Of a stretch of DNA of 64,000 nucleotides, positions 40,582-48,711 are shown in pieces. The DNA is taken from the NCBI GenBank assembly GCA_028554795.2, contig CM068825.1, positions 158,043,053-158,107,052 of the forward strand. Reading direction: 5' to 3'. Made by a program: the position numbers and the translations under genes. The DNA comes from Sinohyriopsis cumingii. Lineage: Eukaryota; Mollusca; Bivalvia; Unionida; Unionidae. The notes beneath the pieces were generated by a model. The model worked only from the letters and a program-made list of their open reading frames with translations, made no database searches and had not been told where the DNA came from. Each line of letters begins with the position of its first letter. The stretch's first letter is position 1.

Positions 40582-41056
40582 AAGTCATGGCATAGCAACC
40601 TGTTTTTATAGTCTCTTTGTTTTGGAAGCAATACACGTACTTTCTAGCCAGTGATGTTCGTTTTCCAGTTGGGAATGTAAATCTTGCATACTGTAATCTG
40701 AACTTCAGACTTCGATTAGAAGTTTCCTCTTCCGCTAAGTAGATTCCACGTAACAAATGTTGGTAATCCTTTACCTCGTCTTCCTCAATGGGTTGCTCTA
40801 GGTGAATCTCGAAGTAACCAAAATGATCAACACGTGGATCATCGGGGGCATGAAAGTACTGAACAAGGTCTGACCACTGAAACAATTTCTGACGAATCAG
40901 TTCTCTTATACCATTCAGGTACCAGTGCTTAAAGATCTGGTGACGTAACGGATGCAATTGTTCTTTACGTTTGACTTGTATTTTGATCAGTTCTCGGTAA
41001 ATGCATTCTCTCAATTCCACAGGCAAGGCACGAATGTTCTCTAGCAAAGTATCCAT
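40538..41056 (-). CDS. F-box-like motif protein, paralogue 1
   Basis: 172 codons. The N-terminus (ENIRALPVELRECIYRELIK) is almost identical to that of the next gene, and both continue with IQVKRKEQLHPLRH before diverging. The LPxELxxxIYxEL pattern resembles the first helix pair of F-box and PRANC-type domains, which recruit SCF ubiquitin ligases. No other domain is recognised. The rest includes an acidic middle and YARFTFPTGKR. It lies 12 bp after paralogue 2. A role in redirecting host ubiquitination is a hypothesis from one motif. Confidence 0.65.
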   Translation of the reverse strand: MDTLLENIRALPVELRECIYRELIKIQVKRKEQLHPLRHQIFKHWYLNGIRELIRQKLFQWSDLVQYFHAPDDPRVDHFGYFEIHLEQPIEEDEVKDYQHLLRGIYLAEEETSNRSLKFRLQYARFTFPTGKRTSLARKYVYCFQNKETIKTGCYAMTYVVCNPTDSVEGTQ

Positions 41057-41068
41057 GAATAGGTCATA

Positions 41069-41524
41069 CTAAATCCTCTTTGGTCTGACACAAGAAATGT
41101 ACTCTTTGCACAAACATGGTTTCACTTCAGTGTCGAATTTAAATCGTTGAGTCACTAATCTACACATTACAATTCGTTCAGAAGTTTCCTCTTTCACTAA
41201 GTTGACATTGTGTTCAAGATGTTGGTAATTCGTTAACTCTTCCTCTGGAATTCGATGCAGTACGTTTACAATGATGTAACTACAATCGTCCATACCAAAC
41301 CAATCCTTTTTAAAACTAGAGGATCGTTGATCAATGTCTGTCCGATGGAACACTTTCAATTGAATCAATCCTTGTATAGCCTTCAGGTACCAGTGGTTCA
41401 AACACCGGTGACGTAACGGATGCAATTGTTCTTTACGTTTCACTTGTATTTTAACCAGCTCTCGGTAAATCCTTTCTCTCAACTCCACAGGCAAAGCACG
41501 AATGTTCTCTTGTAAAATATTCAT
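41069..41524 (-). CDS. F-box-like motif protein, paralogue 2
   Basis: 151 codons, ATG overlapping the stop of the gene to its right (ATGA at 41521-41524). It shares ENIRALPVELRERIYRELVK and HPLRHRCLNHWYL with paralogue 1. Further on, EEELTNYQHL parallels EDEVKDYQHL and VKEETSER parallels AEEETSNR, so the two are tandem duplicates over their full length. Function unknown apart from the motif. Confidence 0.65.
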   Translation of the reverse strand: MNILQENIRALPVELRERIYRELVKIQVKRKEQLHPLRHRCLNHWYLKAIQGLIQLKVFHRTDIDQRSSSFKKDWFGMDDCSYIIVNVLHRIPEEELTNYQHLEHNVNLVKEETSERIVMCRLVTQRFKFDTEVKPCLCKEYISCVRPKRI

Positions 41525-41922
41525 GAATAGGTCAGTCCGTACAATTCACAAAAGTAATCCACATAGTGAGTAATTTCTGACCACTGCCATTCAGGGTAAC
41601 GTCCAAGAATGTCACTGAACTCTTTTGATGTAAACGGTCTAAAGCGATACAATAGGAGGAATGCACCCTTGACCCAAAGAAATCTAACACACTGGTTGAC
41701 TTTTTTCACTTTCCTCTTATGAATTTCTCGACACAAAAGTTCTACAGTGACCCATTGAGATTTCACTCTGGCAAACCCCTGCCAAACTTCCTTGTAAATC
41801 TTCTCTTGTAGTTCTTTAGGTAATGATTCAATATCGTTTTTGAAATGAAGTTTAAATACTGGTCTCGGTGATGTCCAACATTTGACTCCTAACCAATCTG
41901 GTTTCTTCTTCGTCAACGACAT
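41521..41922 (-). CDS. F-box-like motif protein, distant paralogue 3
   Basis: 133 codons, ATG at 41920-41922. It has an extra N-terminal stretch, then IESLPKELQEKIYKEVWQGF at about residue 31, matching the LPxELxExIYxE motif of the two genes downstream. The remainder (VNQCVRFLWVKGAFLLLYRF) is more diverged. Position, size and motif suggest a third copy of one tandem family. It lies 12 bp downstream of the BIR gene stop. Confidence 0.6.
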   Translation of the reverse strand: MSLTKKKPDWLGVKCWTSPRPVFKLHFKNDIESLPKELQEKIYKEVWQGFARVKSQWVTVELLCREIHKRKVKKVNQCVRFLWVKGAFLLLYRFRPFTSKEFSDILGRYPEWQWSEITHYVDYFCELYGLTYS

Positions 41923-41933
41923 GGTAAGTTACT

Positions 41934-42677
41934 TCAGTGTCTCGGTCCCACTAAGGGTAAGTAACGACAATTCGGTGACCATCGAGCATGTTCTACGTAG
42001 GCCGAATCTTGCGGTTCCCAGTGGTGAAGTGACACACCGCAACTGAAGCACCTGACTTTATCTCCTTCGCCCAAATAGAAAAATCCGGCTCTGGCTAATT
42101 CTTCGGGGGTCGGGCCTCCCAGATACTTAGGCCATTTTCCTTTGAACGATTGAAGACGATTTTCAAAGTCGCAGTATTCCAACAAACGCACAGGAAACGA
42201 ATATTCGTCTTTCACAGGTTCGTTTCGATGAGGGTTGGGTGACAGGAACAGGAGTTTGCTCAGGGCTGGATGACATCCGTAGGGGGGTAGACGTGAAGGT
42301 GAACATTCCCCTTTAAAACGAAACCCAGTAAAATGTCCAAGAGGACAAGCGGCATCACTTTCGCATCCCACAGGTTTGACACGCACAGCATCACTTTCCA
42401 TGATAGGGGTAGGGACACTAAAGTTCCCATGATGCTTTACGGCATCGCTCAGGTCACAAGGTACAGCATCATACCCATCGCAAGGCTCACAATCGCACTC
42501 GTCTGCAAACTCCGTTACGCAATTACAATGGTAACCACATGGACAATCGCAGTTTCCTTCCGGACATTTTCCGTCGCAATGTCTGGGTCTTATCCATCCA
42601 ATATTAGTCACACTAGAGGAAGATACAACTTTTTTACAATCCCCAAACTGGAACGATGTCTCTTTCAAAGAATTCAT
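41934..42677 (-). CDS. BIR-domain protein (inhibitor-of-apoptosis type) with Cys-rich N-terminus
   Basis: 247 codons, ATG at 42675-42677. Residues about 173-241 form a BIR domain: RLQSFKGKWP, then TPEELARAGFFYLGEGDKVR, with zinc ligands Cys210, Cys213, His230 and Cys237 in the canonical C-x2-C-x16-H-x6-C spacing. IAP BIR domains bind caspases or IAP antagonists, so a role against host apoptosis is plausible by analogy with other large DNA viruses. No RING is present. Residues 34-74 are unusually Cys-rich (CDGKCPEGNCDCPCGYHCNC) and may form a further metal-binding module. A TATA box lies 56-66 bp upstream, inside the polymerase 3' end. Confidence 0.9.
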   Translation of the reverse strand: MNSLKETSFQFGDCKKVVSSSSVTNIGWIRPRHCDGKCPEGNCDCPCGYHCNCVTEFADECDCEPCDGYDAVPCDLSDAVKHHGNFSVPTPIMESDAVRVKPVGCESDAACPLGHFTGFRFKGECSPSRLPPYGCHPALSKLLFLSPNPHRNEPVKDEYSFPVRLLEYCDFENRLQSFKGKWPKYLGGPTPEELARAGFFYLGEGDKVRCFSCGVSLHHWEPQDSAYVEHARWSPNCRYLPLVGPRH

Positions 42678-42722
42678 CTTGTTCGCTTGGTCTTGGTAGT
42701 CACAATGAACTATCGATCTTGC

Positions 42723-43868
42723 CTAGGGTTCCTTTTTTATATACAGACCAATACCGACGTGACCGTACGGTAAGGTGAAATGATTGGGAAGTCGAACTCG
42801 CTTCTGGTACACGATTTGATAGACTTTTTCCAGGGGTCGACTGACGATGTGGTGAGTGGGTAAACGTACAATCTTGTTCGGTTGGTGAGTGGTCACTTTA
42901 AAGTTTCCATCCTCTCCCGATTGCAAGGCTTCTTTCAATACCCCAAAGTTGACCACTCGACTGGTACGATAATTCAGAGTCAGTCCTTTCACTTTGCACG
43001 TCGTGTGCACTTCTCCTTGTGGGTCCCGGTATTCGTAGCCGTAATTTTTGGGACCGCCACTGACGAAACTTAGAATCTTGTCGTCGGGATGCTCGTCTGT
43101 CCAGGCTCCTAAACGGTCTCCTTCGATGTTAGGGTGATGTTGAATCGGGTGATGGATGTAAATGCAACTGTCCGTGTCAAAGTACAGGACGCGTTCTTCT
43201 AACAGTTCTAAAGCTTCGTACAATTTTAAGCGAGCATGAGCTGTCACGTAAGCCGCAATGATGACATTTCCAAAGGGGTCGTCTTGTACAAAGTCCAGAT
43301 CTTCTTCGTAATTGACCAAGATCAAATTCTCTCGAACGACGTCCACGTGTTTCATGTATTTGGTTTTGTCGTGAATCATCTGGAAGTAGCGGGAAGGTTC
43401 TGTCAAATATTCCGTCTTGGGTAAACACGGTCGTTGTGCCATTTTACCCCACAAGCAATTTAACATCACTTTGGCAAACGATCGCCTGCCTTCGTTTTTC
43501 TCGATGTGGTCTAAAGAGATGCCTTCTTGTTCGTAGTATTTCTCTTTGAATTGTATTTGGTCTTCGGGAGTGTGACACCAGGAAGGATAGCCGCTGGCTT
43601 CTTGCTTCAGTTTCAAAAAGGCATCCACGTAGTCGGCGAAAATGCCTTTCTGACTGGGATCACCCTTGCGGTATTGTTGTGTCTTGGGAAAGTGGCAAAT
43701 TTCGTACACTTCTAACAGTTGGTATCCCATGTCCAAAGCTTTGAACAATTCTACGCTGACCCAGGTTCCCGTCAAGGCCCGTTCTTCCTGGCTGTGATGA
43801 CAGGCTGGTCTTGGTTGCACGTTTCGGCACAAGTACGGCACAAGGGAAACATCAGTTTGCCTTGACAA
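42723..43868 (-). pseudogene. Family B DNA polymerase, C-terminal fragment (motifs B and C)
   Basis: Third part of the polymerase, in a different frame from the two parts to its right. It contains Pol motif B (KVMLNCLWGKMAQR, Lys133) and Pol motif C (YFDTDS, Asp231 and Asp233), then KVKGLTLNY and thumb sequence to a normal end. The open frame starts upstream of any Met in a 97-bp overlap with the previous frame (43772-43868). The point of frameshift is judged to lie near 43800-43815, where similarity passes from one frame to the other. The catalytic residues themselves are all present. The polymerase is nevertheless broken, so DNA synthesis by this copy would need a partner in trans. Confidence 0.9.
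42733..42743 (-). promoter_or_regulatory. TATA box of the BIR gene
   Basis: TATATAAAAAA on the minus strand, about 60 bp upstream of the BIR ATG. It overlaps the last codons of the polymerase gene. Confidence 0.6.
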
Positions 43869-45184
43869 TGGTGAGGTAAGACGGGATGGTATAGGTTCGT
43901 GGGAGGCAAAACTTTACACTTGATCAAGCCTTCGTATTGTCGAATGTTTTTCAGGTCGATGTGTTCCGTCAGCAATTGCGGGTGCCCTACAGGAAAGCGA
44001 CAATATTTGCACACGTAGGGATACAGCGAACACACGTCCAAGTATTTGATTTCTTCTCCTTTCTCTTCGTCGGCTTGGTACAGCAAACAGGTGGCATTGG
44101 TCCTTCCTCCGTACAAACTATCCCTCGGGTTCAGCGGGTCCATGAACTGGTAACTTTCCATGAGGCGTTTAAACTCGGGATCGGTTTTCATACGGTGATC
44201 GTACTCGTGTTCCCACATTTCCACCACTTGGTATCCTTGCTGTTCTAACTTTAGGCGTCGCTGACAAGTGTCCTGGTACAAGTCTTCCATGGTTCGTTGC
44301 AAAAACTGATTTTTAGTGCCACGGTCAGGGTAACAAACGGGACATCCGTGAAATAAGCAACCGTTAAACTCGTACACGATCTTGGGGTTTTCTAAGTCCC
44401 AGCCATCGACTGAATACGTTCCGATGGTCTTTTCACCCCCTCCGTTGCGGGCATGCTGAATCCACTTGTCTTCCTTGTCGCACAAGTAATGTAACCAACG
44501 TAGGGCTTTGACCGAGTATTGACATTTGACAAAGTGGGTCGTTTGAGGGCTGATGACAGCCACGGTGTTTTCAGGCATGAATCGTTGTCGATACACTAGG
44601 GAACACGCTTTGACAATGGTGCAAGCTTCTTTCAAAGGATCGACCCCTCCGTGTTCCATGAACAGTTCTCGAAATTTTCCACAGCAACGCCGTAAAATGT
44701 CCACGTCGGAACGACAATACTTTAGCATTTCTTCCTGAAAGTCGAAAGGGTCCGAGGCGTGAATCTGGTACCAAGCGTAGAAAGCTTCTCGTTGTTCGGT
44801 ACGCATGTTGTCGGGGTCGTAATAGTGAGCCTCAGGCAAATGGGGTAGAACGGCGTGTTGATTGGCTTCCGTATTGAAAAAGTGTGGAAAGTACCCTTTA
44901 GCCATTTCTGTCATTCCAAACGTTTTAGGCATTCGACTCAAAGGCATAGCCAAGTAACTCATCGAATCTTTAAACTGCACTTGTCCCACTTGCATGAAAA
45001 TGATTTTGGCTCCGTTCAAAGTCACTTTAGGACGCTCGGTGCCTTGTTCCGTATAGTATCTGAGAAGAAACTGTCCATCGTATCCGGAAAAATTGTGAGC
45101 CATCACTGTGGCATGACGATGACAATTTCCGTAACGTTCGATGTCCTCTTGGCTCCACGTCTTGTCGATGGGGTCTAAGACCCA
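43772..45184 (-). pseudogene. Family B DNA polymerase, middle fragment (Exo II, Exo III, motif A)
   Basis: In the same frame as the N-terminal part but separated from it by one TGA codon at 45185-45187. It carries Exo II (AHNFSGYDGQF), Exo III (YCRSDVDILRR) and Pol motif A (YLDVCSLYPYV, with the catalytic Asp and the SLYP of protein-primed enzymes). Between them lies YEFNGCLFHGCPVCYPDR, a Cys/His segment typical of Polinton polymerases. Protein priming and proofreading are the family's activities. The fragment ends at a stop (43772-43774) shortly after the presumed frameshift. Confidence 0.92.
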
Positions 45185-46768
45185 TCAGGCAAAATCGACT
45201 AACGTGTTTGGTCCCCGAAAGATTTTTTCACGTCCTCCAGGAATCTTGCTGCAGTGAGGGCAATGACTGAAGATAGGTTCTTGAATGCACTTCTCGCACG
45301 CTCGATGAGCCATGCAGAAATTAGGGATGTGAATGCCAGTCTCTTGCATGCATTCGAAATCGAAAAAGATGAAATTGCCTTTCTTCTTGTGACCGTCCTC
45401 TTTCCCTGGTGGGGGTTGGTATTTTTGCACGTAACATTCGTGTTCCAAGTCCACGATGTGGTGACAAATGTGACATTTTTTCTTTCCTGAACATGCGTGT
45501 GCCTTGGTATTATTGGTACGTATGACTTGTTCACACGTAGAGCACAATCTCAGGAGTTGACAAGCGCATTTCTTCTGTGAATCTTGCGTCTTCAGATGTT
45601 GTTGGTAACAGGTAGGGCTGACAAACATGCGCAGACAAGTTGAACAAGGCACTGGTTCTTCGCTCAGACAGGGTGAAGAGGCCAAACATCCTGGGCATTT
45701 CGATCCACAGTGCTTGTGTTGCTCTCGATTGTTATAACCATAATCACATTTCTCACAATAATAACCGTATCCTAGGAATCCAGTGATAATGGTAATGGTA
45801 TCGAAATGGCCATCGTGATGATAAACATGAATGTATTTTCCGTCCTTAAAGTCTTGGCCTCGAAACAACAGAGGTCCGCGCACTTCTTGAGGGTGCACTT
45901 TCAAGGTGTATCGTGGAGCTAGGGCATCTTGCAATTTTTGCATCTCAGGAATGCCACAGGGTGTGTCTTTGGACAGGCCAGCTTGTTGTAACAGGAGTTC
46001 TGCTTCCTTTCGTTGTTTGGCTCGGTCGGATTGTTGAATAGTTTTCCAGGTTCTTTTCCATTCTACCGTGTTGTTCTTGTTGGCATAGGTTCGTCCCACC
46101 ACGATGGCACGGGCTAAACACATCTGGTCATGAGGGTTGTTAATTCGGACGAGACTTGTTTTGGTGTTGCGAAGGTCGTCCACCAATAACATCTTTTTGC
46201 GTCCTGTCCCTTGAGGAGGAGAGATGTGGGTCATGTCCAGTGTGGCTTTACCATCGGTGATGTCAAACTGGTCATTAGATTGTTGTACGTGTTGAATCTT
46301 GTCCATGACTTTGGAAGCAGTCAATTCTGCAGGGGTGCTAAACTCGATCCAAACAGGGGATTTCAAACCGTCGTGTTGTATGGAAAGTCTCAAGCGATCG
46401 TCTTCTTTGGGTTGACATTGTCGCTTGAGTGCAGTGAGCAAAGAATCCCACACCTCAGTGATGAACACTTCTGCTTTCTCTAACGGCACTTCAGCCTTGA
46501 AATCTTTAAACTTCACTGTGTATTTGTAAGCCGTGGTTCTAAATTTTCTAGAGGAGCGCTTTTCCGTCTCTCGAATGGAATAGTATTTTTCAGGGTTGAC
46601 TAAGGGTGGTGAACTTGGTTTAGAGGGTTCGTATTCTGGTTCACTCATGTCCTCTTCAAAATCACTGGCATGAATTTGTGCCAAGATTTCAGCCCTGGTA
46701 CGAGGCGATAGATCACGTTTCTGCCTCGTACTTTCTTCTTTCTTCTCGAATGAATTAGATCGTTTCAT
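45185..46768 (-). pseudogene. Family B DNA polymerase, N-terminal fragment (Exo I, Cys-rich region)
   Basis: 527 codons, ATG at 46766-46768. After a Lys/Glu-rich start it has CLARAIVVGRTYA, then a Cys/His-rich array from about residue 340 (CEKCDYGYNN, CGSKCPGC, CSTC, CHICHH) suggesting several zinc sites. Exo I follows near residue 470 (FIFFDFECMQ). It ends at an in-frame TGA between Exo I and Exo II; the continuation on the other side keeps the frame, so this is a simple nonsense change. A TATA box (CTATAAAG, 46814-46821) lies about 50 bp upstream and faces the CCHC gene's promoter. The first fragment alone lacks all polymerase motifs. Confidence 0.92.
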
Positions 46769-46902
46769 CTTGAAAGCAAAAAGTCAAATGACTCAAGTTC
46801 AAACACCATGAGCTACTTTATAGTCATAGCAGACCAGCGTATATAAAAGGGTGCGTGTCTTGTCCTTTCACTATTCATTTCACTCTCAAGCCGAGCACAA
46901 CG
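46769..46902. promoter_or_regulatory. Divergent promoter between polymerase and CCHC gene
   Basis: Two TATA boxes face outward: CTATAAAG on the minus strand (46814-46821) for the polymerase and TATATAAAAG on the plus strand (46840-46849) for the zinc-knuckle gene. Each is about 50-55 bp from its ATG, the same leader length as the other end-proximal genes. Confidence 0.75.
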
Positions 46903-47436
46903 ATGGAAGAGACTAACCAGATGGAACGTTTCGTCAGAGCTTTGCGAGGGGTCATTAGAAAATTCTCTTCAGACCAGCCTACGGACTACTCTCCTTCCTT
47001 TAGAGATAAAAGTCAAGATACTTGCTGTATCTGTCAGAAGAAAGGGCATTGGTCTTCAGAGTGTCCAGACCGTCAAAAAAGAACAAAAACAGGGACTAAA
47101 AAAGACAAAAGTCAAGATACCTGTTATTATTGTAAAGAAAAAGGACATTGGTCTCCAGATTGCCCAAAAAAGAAACAAGAGGAGTCAGAAGAAAAGAGGG
47201 ATTCTTCAGAAGAAGAGAGGAATTCTTCGGAAGAAGAGAGAGATTCTTCAGAGGAAGAAGAGGAAGAAAAAAGACAATTCTATTTACAAGAGGCAAAGAA
47301 ACAGGAAAAGAAGAAAAGAAGAAGGGAAGAAAATGAGGAAAAGACGGTGAAGAAATTCAAAAAAACAGAGAGACTAAAGAAGGAGAAAGAAGAAGTCAAT
47401 GAACTTTTTATTAAAGTGTCGTGTTGTGAATTGTGA
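46903..47436 (+). CDS. CCHC zinc-knuckle protein with acidic repeats
   Basis: 177 codons from the ATG at 46903-46905; a GTG further upstream is rejected because it lies within 15 bp of the TATA box. There are two retroviral-type zinc knuckles, C41-x2-C44-x4-H49-x4-C54 and C74-x2-C77-x4-H82-x4-C87. They sit in repeated contexts (KSQDTCCICQKKGHW, KSQDTCYYCKEKGHW), so one arose from the other. Three RDSSEEE-type acidic repeats and a Lys/Glu coiled coil follow. CCHC knuckles bind single-stranded nucleic acid; in a Polinton this could aid replication or packaging (inference). It is one of only two plus-strand genes and ends with AATAAA at 47464-47469 rather than a histone stem-loop. Confidence 0.82.
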   Translation: MEETNQMERFVRALRGVIRKFSSDQPTDYSPSFRDKSQDTCCICQKKGHWSSECPDRQKRTKTGTKKDKSQDTCYYCKEKGHWSPDCPKKKQEESEEKRDSSEEERNSSEEERDSSEEEEEEKRQFYLQEAKKQEKKKRRREENEEKTVKKFKKTERLKKEKEEVNELFIKVSCCEL

Positions 47437-47463
47437 ATTGGATTGTAAAAAAATGGATAAAAG

Positions 47464-47469
47464 AATAAA
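47464..47469 (+). terminator. Polyadenylation signal of the CCHC gene
   Basis: AATAAA 28 nt after the stop codon. Confidence 0.55.
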
Positions 47470-47601
47470 TGAATGATATAAGGTAAGAGTCTTTGAGTTA
47501 TGATTTTAAAATAAGAACGTACACTCACGCACTCATACACAGACACGTACTATAAGGGTAAAATGGGTGGGTTTTTTTTGAGTTATTGGCAAATTGAAAT
47601 T

Positions 47602-47642
47602 GTATTTCTTTTTGAGAAATGTGGGTGGCCCTGAAAAGGGCC
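47602..47642 (-). terminator. Histone-type 3' stem-loop (SL4), best match to consensus
   Basis: On the minus strand GAAAGGCCCTTTTCAGGGCC runs directly into ACCCAC, exactly the metazoan histone mRNA layout (AAA, 6-bp stem, UUUC loop, ACCCA). It is followed by CAAAAAGAAATA, resembling the histone downstream element. The stem (47627-47642) starts 25 nt after the R1 stop codon. Confidence 0.88.
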
Positions 47643-47667
47643 TTTCTATTTTGGTGTAGGGGTGAGT

Positions 47668-48243
47668 TTAAGCAATCAACTTTAACTGCCTTATGCCTTT
47701 GCCACGGCCAAGGCCTACTTCTGGACTGCGTAATGTTGATGATGATTGGGTTGAAATCACTAAGGGTGGTACGGTAGGCTTAGTCACAGGGTTGACGTGT
47801 TTAGCTCGGGAAGGTCGTATTCTCTTCGGTCGTGATAAAGAAGTCTGATACATTTGTTTCAGACTTCTTGACTCCGCTAAAATGTCCAACAGTACCGTGA
47901 CCGTTTGATTTTCACCCTCTTGTTTCTTTGCTGCTACTTCTTCTTGCTGTTGTTGCTGTTGTTTTTTTCTTACCTCTTCTTCTTGTTGCTGTTGCTGTAG
48001 GAGAAAAGCCTGTTCCGCTTCCTTTTGTCGTTGTATAAATTTCTCCAATTCTTCTTTTTGTCTCTGTCTAAAATTCTCCACTTGCGGTAATGAAGAAGGT
48101 AACGAAGGTTCCGGAACAAATTCTTGCGAGGAGAGAAAATCCACAAAATCCCAATTCACCTCTTCTGAAAGTAAGTCCAGGTTCCCTTGGGCAGTCTCCC
48201 CTGTTGGTGCACCCCAATGGATCGTTTTCTGAGTTTCCGTCAT
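47668..48243 (-). CDS. Gln-rich coiled-coil protein R1 (histone-type 3' end), possible transcription regulator
   Basis: 191 codons, ATG at 48241-48243. The N-terminus is acidic with aromatic residues (EEVNWDFVDFLSSQEF), like an activation domain. A long Gln/Glu coiled coil (about 60-110, with QQQQQ runs) follows, then LLDILAESRSLKQMYQ and a basic region (RPKRIRPSRAKH). A transcription-factor-like role is inferred from composition only. A TATATAG box lies about 50 bp upstream. It shares a promoter region with the divergent R2 gene. Confidence 0.75.
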   Translation of the reverse strand: MTETQKTIHWGAPTGETAQGNLDLLSEEVNWDFVDFLSSQEFVPEPSLPSSLPQVENFRQRQKEELEKFIQRQKEAEQAFLLQQQQQEEEVRKKQQQQQQEEVAAKKQEGENQTVTVLLDILAESRSLKQMYQTSLSRPKRIRPSRAKHVNPVTKPTVPPLVISTQSSSTLRSPEVGLGRGKGIRQLKLIA

Positions 48244-48462
48244 GTTGAATCACTGTCGCATATATTGACTGCACACAAGCGCTAGCGAATCTATATAGAC
48301 TACGTGACGTCACAGACTGCTCTCTTCGGATTGGATGCGGGCTGACTGAATTTCGTAACGCGTGTTCGGATTGGTGAATGAACTCAATCCGTTTCAATCC
48401 TACCTGTACCTATAAATAAGCGCAGTTCAGTGCATTGATTCACCTGTTCTCGTCGCTTCAAG
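48244..48462. promoter_or_regulatory. Bidirectional promoter with CRE and two CCAAT boxes
   Basis: Contains the palindromic CRE TGACGTCA (48305-48312) and two CGGATTGG elements that are CCAAT boxes on the minus strand (48330-48334, 48370-48374). TATATAG (48292-48298, minus) serves R1, and TATAAATA (48411-48418, plus) lies 52 bp before the R2 ATG. CCAAT and CRE elements are common in cell-cycle-regulated host promoters. Confidence 0.75.
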
Positions 48463-48696
48463 ATGTGGACCACAGTTGAGTCATCCACCCTTGTGTCTTC
48501 CATGATGCTTCGGACAGACTTGCTCATGTATGTCCGATCCAAGTGGACCGTTGTCCACAGGACAAACACCAGCCTGTGGATACGTAGGATTTACGTGGAG
48601 AGGCAAGGATGCCTGAAAAGAGTGCTGGTTTACGGGCCAACAGTGAGACGCAGCCTAAGGACAAGAAGAAGACCAATGCGGTGTCCTTTATGTTAA
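48463..48696 (+). CDS. Small basic protein R2 (histone-type 3' end)
   Basis: 77 codons, ATG at 48463-48465, well placed 52 bp from TATAAATA. Arg-rich second half (RRSLRTRRRPMRCPLC) and a central WTVVHRTNTSLWIRRIYVER. No family recognised. It is the outermost right gene, transcribed outward; its histone-like stem-loop starts 24 nt after the stop and lies in the right TIR. The conserved gene-to-stem-loop spacing supports it as a real gene despite its length. Confidence 0.65.
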   Translation: MWTTVESSTLVSSMMLRTDLLMYVRSKWTVVHRTNTSLWIRRIYVERQGCLKRVLVYGPTVRRSLRTRRRPMRCPLC

Positions 48697-48711
48697 TGAA
48701 TACATTAACAT

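Noticed and set aside
40603-40612. TATA box (CTATAAAAAC) for the 70-codon gene
   Set aside because: Only 22-31 bp from the ATG and inside the upstream coding sequence; initiation would fall at or after the start codon.
43772-43868. Programmed ribosomal frameshift in the polymerase
   Set aside because: No clear slippery heptamer was found, and a second lesion (in-frame TGA) lies in the same gene, so ordinary decay is simpler.
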